DNA of 6,291 nucleotides from Streptococcaceae bacterium (GTDB taxonomy: Bacteria > Bacillota > Bacilli > Lactobacillales > Streptococcaceae), in assembly GCA_009779335.1 (NCBI GenBank), contig WREM01000069.1:1-6291 (forward strand). The letters are read 5' to 3'. The translations under genes were made by a program, and so were the position numbers. Positions 5,559 through 6,291 of the stretch are shown here, one piece after another. Below the pieces are notes generated by a model. The model was not told the DNA's origin. It did no database searches and saw nothing but the letters and a program-made list of their open reading frames with translations. Every line of letters begins with the position of its first letter. Within the stretch, counting starts at the first letter, position 1.

Positions 5559-5582
5559 TTATTTCCTATTTTCCTTAATTTT
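5505..5582 (-). repeat. 78-bp direct repeat, copy A (functional dnaX start)
   Basis: This copy covers the first 18 codons of dnaX, its ATG and 24 bases of leader with the ribosome binding site. It matches 5637-5714 at 77 of 78 positions by eye, offset by 132 bases. The one difference, at 5555, is in codon 2 (AGT, Ser here). Confidence 0.95.
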
Positions 5583-5636
5583 CATTTTCCTCGAATGTCC
5601 ACTCTCGCTATATCGCTAAAGCGATAAGTCGAGTCG
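5583..5636. repeat. 54-bp hairpin-bearing spacer between the two dnaX-start copies
   Basis: The segment has an inner inverted repeat, TATCGCT (5611-5617) and AGCGATA (5620-5626), within outer complementary CTCGA (5590-5594) and TCGAG (5629-5633). TCGCTA also occurs twice (5605-5610 and 5613-5618). It could be the remnant of a small inserted palindromic element or a folded leader in the dnaX mRNA. There is no T run, so it does not look like a terminator. Confidence 0.6.
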
Positions 5637-5690
5637 CATCTCGTCAAATCTTTGGCTTCTATATTTTCTATAAAGTGCTTGATAACCCAT
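5616..5690 (-). pseudogene. Truncated dnaX 5' copy forming a 24-codon upstream ORF
   Basis: The second copy keeps the dnaX ribosome binding site and ATG, so it could still be translated. It reads MGYQALYRKYRSQRFDEM, 18 codons identical to dnaX except Gly for Ser at position 2. It then runs into the spacer for six more codons (RLDLSL) and stops at TAG (5618-5616), 57 bp before the dnaX start. It has none of the ATPase core and is best seen as a duplication scar, though translating it could affect dnaX expression. Confidence 0.7.
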
Positions 5691-5714
5691 TTATTTCCTA
5701 TTTTCCTTAATTTT
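5637..5714 (-). repeat. 78-bp direct repeat, copy B (upstream duplicate of the dnaX start)
   Basis: This is the duplicate of 5505-5582, with its single mismatch at 5687. It fills most of the gap between the APH-like gene (stop at 5729) and dnaX. The sequences flanking it do not continue the match on either side, so it is not a plain head-to-tail duplication of a larger unit. Confidence 0.95.
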
Positions 5715-5728
5715 TACATTCCTATTTT

Positions 5729-6291
5729 CTAAAGTTGAATCCAGTCTTTGACTTCTGTATTCCCTTTATTTTCTATTTCTTTCAAGAGGCGTGTGACAGT
5801 ATCTCTTGCAATGATGGCTTGATCAATGTCTTCGGATTGATAGTTTTTGAGGGCATGGCTGAGTGCCCAAAATCTTGCACGTTCAATGGTCTCATCGTCT
5901 GCTTCAGCAATATCGAAGAAAACTTTTCGATTCTTCTCACCCAAAACTTGCCATGCAATCGCTAAATCACAAGCAGGATCACCCAATACTAGAATATCTG
6001 AATCGGTAAATCCTGTTAATTTCCCTTGTTCAAAGAGGAGATTGGACATTTCTAATCCACCATGTACCCATACAGGCTCCTTTTCCCAAGGACGACGAGT
6101 TGCCATGTCTAGCCTGTCTTTCAACAGATCAACAGGAAGAATTTCCTTATATTTATTGAGCAAATCTTCGATTTCTGCCTGAAAGAGATTGAGAGTATTG
6201 CCCTTAAACCCATTTTCAAAAGTAGGTTGATTGCCACCTTTTGTGTCAATTCGATGTAAACCATAGAGAAAATTACCCAAATCTCGAGCCA
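5729..6291 (-). CDS. C-terminal part of an APH/choline-kinase-like phosphotransferase
   Basis: The frame is open to the right edge, so the N-terminus lies outside the window; 187 residues are visible, starting ARDLGNFLYGLHRI. The family phosphorylates small molecules such as aminoglycosides, macrolides or choline with ATP or GTP. Recognisable parts are the C-lobe motif VWVHGGLEMSNLLF, then FTDSDILVLGDPACDLAIAW, then FWALSHAL. In family members the first normally reads HGDLxxxN, and its Asp is the catalytic base. Here GGA replaces that codon (6058-6056). The second motif, usually vIDFG, reads FTDSD, which keeps the metal-binding Asp. The GDPACDLA segment is intact. The protein may therefore be inactive or changed in function, and a resistance role should not be assumed. 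A TTG at 6280 could be read as a start, but homology-like sequence runs on upstream of it. Same strand as dnaX, 170 bp upstream. Confidence 0.8.
   Translation of the reverse strand, partial: ARDLGNFLYGLHRIDTKGGNQPTFENGFKGNTLNLFQAEIEDLLNKYKEILPVDLLKDRLDMATRRPWEKEPVWVHGGLEMSNLLFEQGKLTGFTDSDILVLGDPACDLAIAWQVLGEKNRKVFFDIAEADDETIERARFWALSHALKNYQSEDIDQAIIARDTVTRLLKEIENKGNTEVKDWIQL

Noticed and set aside
6278..6280. TTG at 6280 as the start of the APH-like gene
   Set aside because: Only the C-terminal part of the family is present after it, and the frame stays open with plausible sequence to the window edge, so the gene is simply cut by the window.
1..6291. CRISPR array, tRNA, rRNA, transposase or integrase
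   Set aside because: No regularly spaced repeats, no cloverleaf-like or rRNA sequence and no recombinase motifs were seen on either strand.

Overview
The window looks chromosomal and comes from a low-GC Firmicute, almost certainly a Streptococcus or close relative. The evidence is the AT-rich sequence, AGGAGG-type ribosome binding sites, and protein sequences of the streptococcal type for DnaX, SSB, S6 and S18. The species cannot be fixed by eye.

Left part (1-840). Two genes diverge from a 118-base intergenic region. On the minus strand is the first 27 codons of a membrane-anchored protein, perhaps a metallophosphoesterase. On the plus strand is a 199-residue FMN nitroreductase of the CinD/Frm2 type. 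A clean promoter precedes the nitroreductase, and a perfect copper-repressor-type box (TACA-N2-TGTA) sits where transcription should start. The nitroreductase ends at a perfectly palindromic, probably bidirectional terminator.

Accessory island (about 842-2624, minus strand). Two uncharacterised genes, visibly more AT-rich than their neighbours, lie between two terminators that share the same CAGCCTAGGCTG core. The upstream gene (208 aa) has motifs that loosely recall the uracil-DNA-glycosylase fold. The downstream gene (309 aa) has two exact-period 40-residue repeats and a possible PH-like domain. Two adjacent 24-bp dyads of identical geometry (10-4-10) sit at the probable promoter of the pair. 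This is the best candidate in the window for an undescribed system.

Conserved core (2625-3908, minus strand). This is the classic rpsF-ssb-rpsR operon (ribosomal S6, single-strand DNA-binding protein, ribosomal S18). It has its own promoter, a structured leader, an intercistronic hairpin after ssb and a strong terminator after rpsR.

Right part (3909-6291, minus strand). dnaX encodes the clamp-loader tau subunit, and its terminator overlaps the rpsF promoter. Upstream of dnaX, 78 bp covering its ribosome binding site and first 18 codons is duplicated with one mismatch. This creates a 24-codon upstream mini-ORF and a 54-bp spacer with a hairpin. Beyond it is the 3' part of an APH/choline-kinase-like gene in which the usual catalytic HGD reads HGG. 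The core genes serve replication and translation; the flanking and island genes look accessory.
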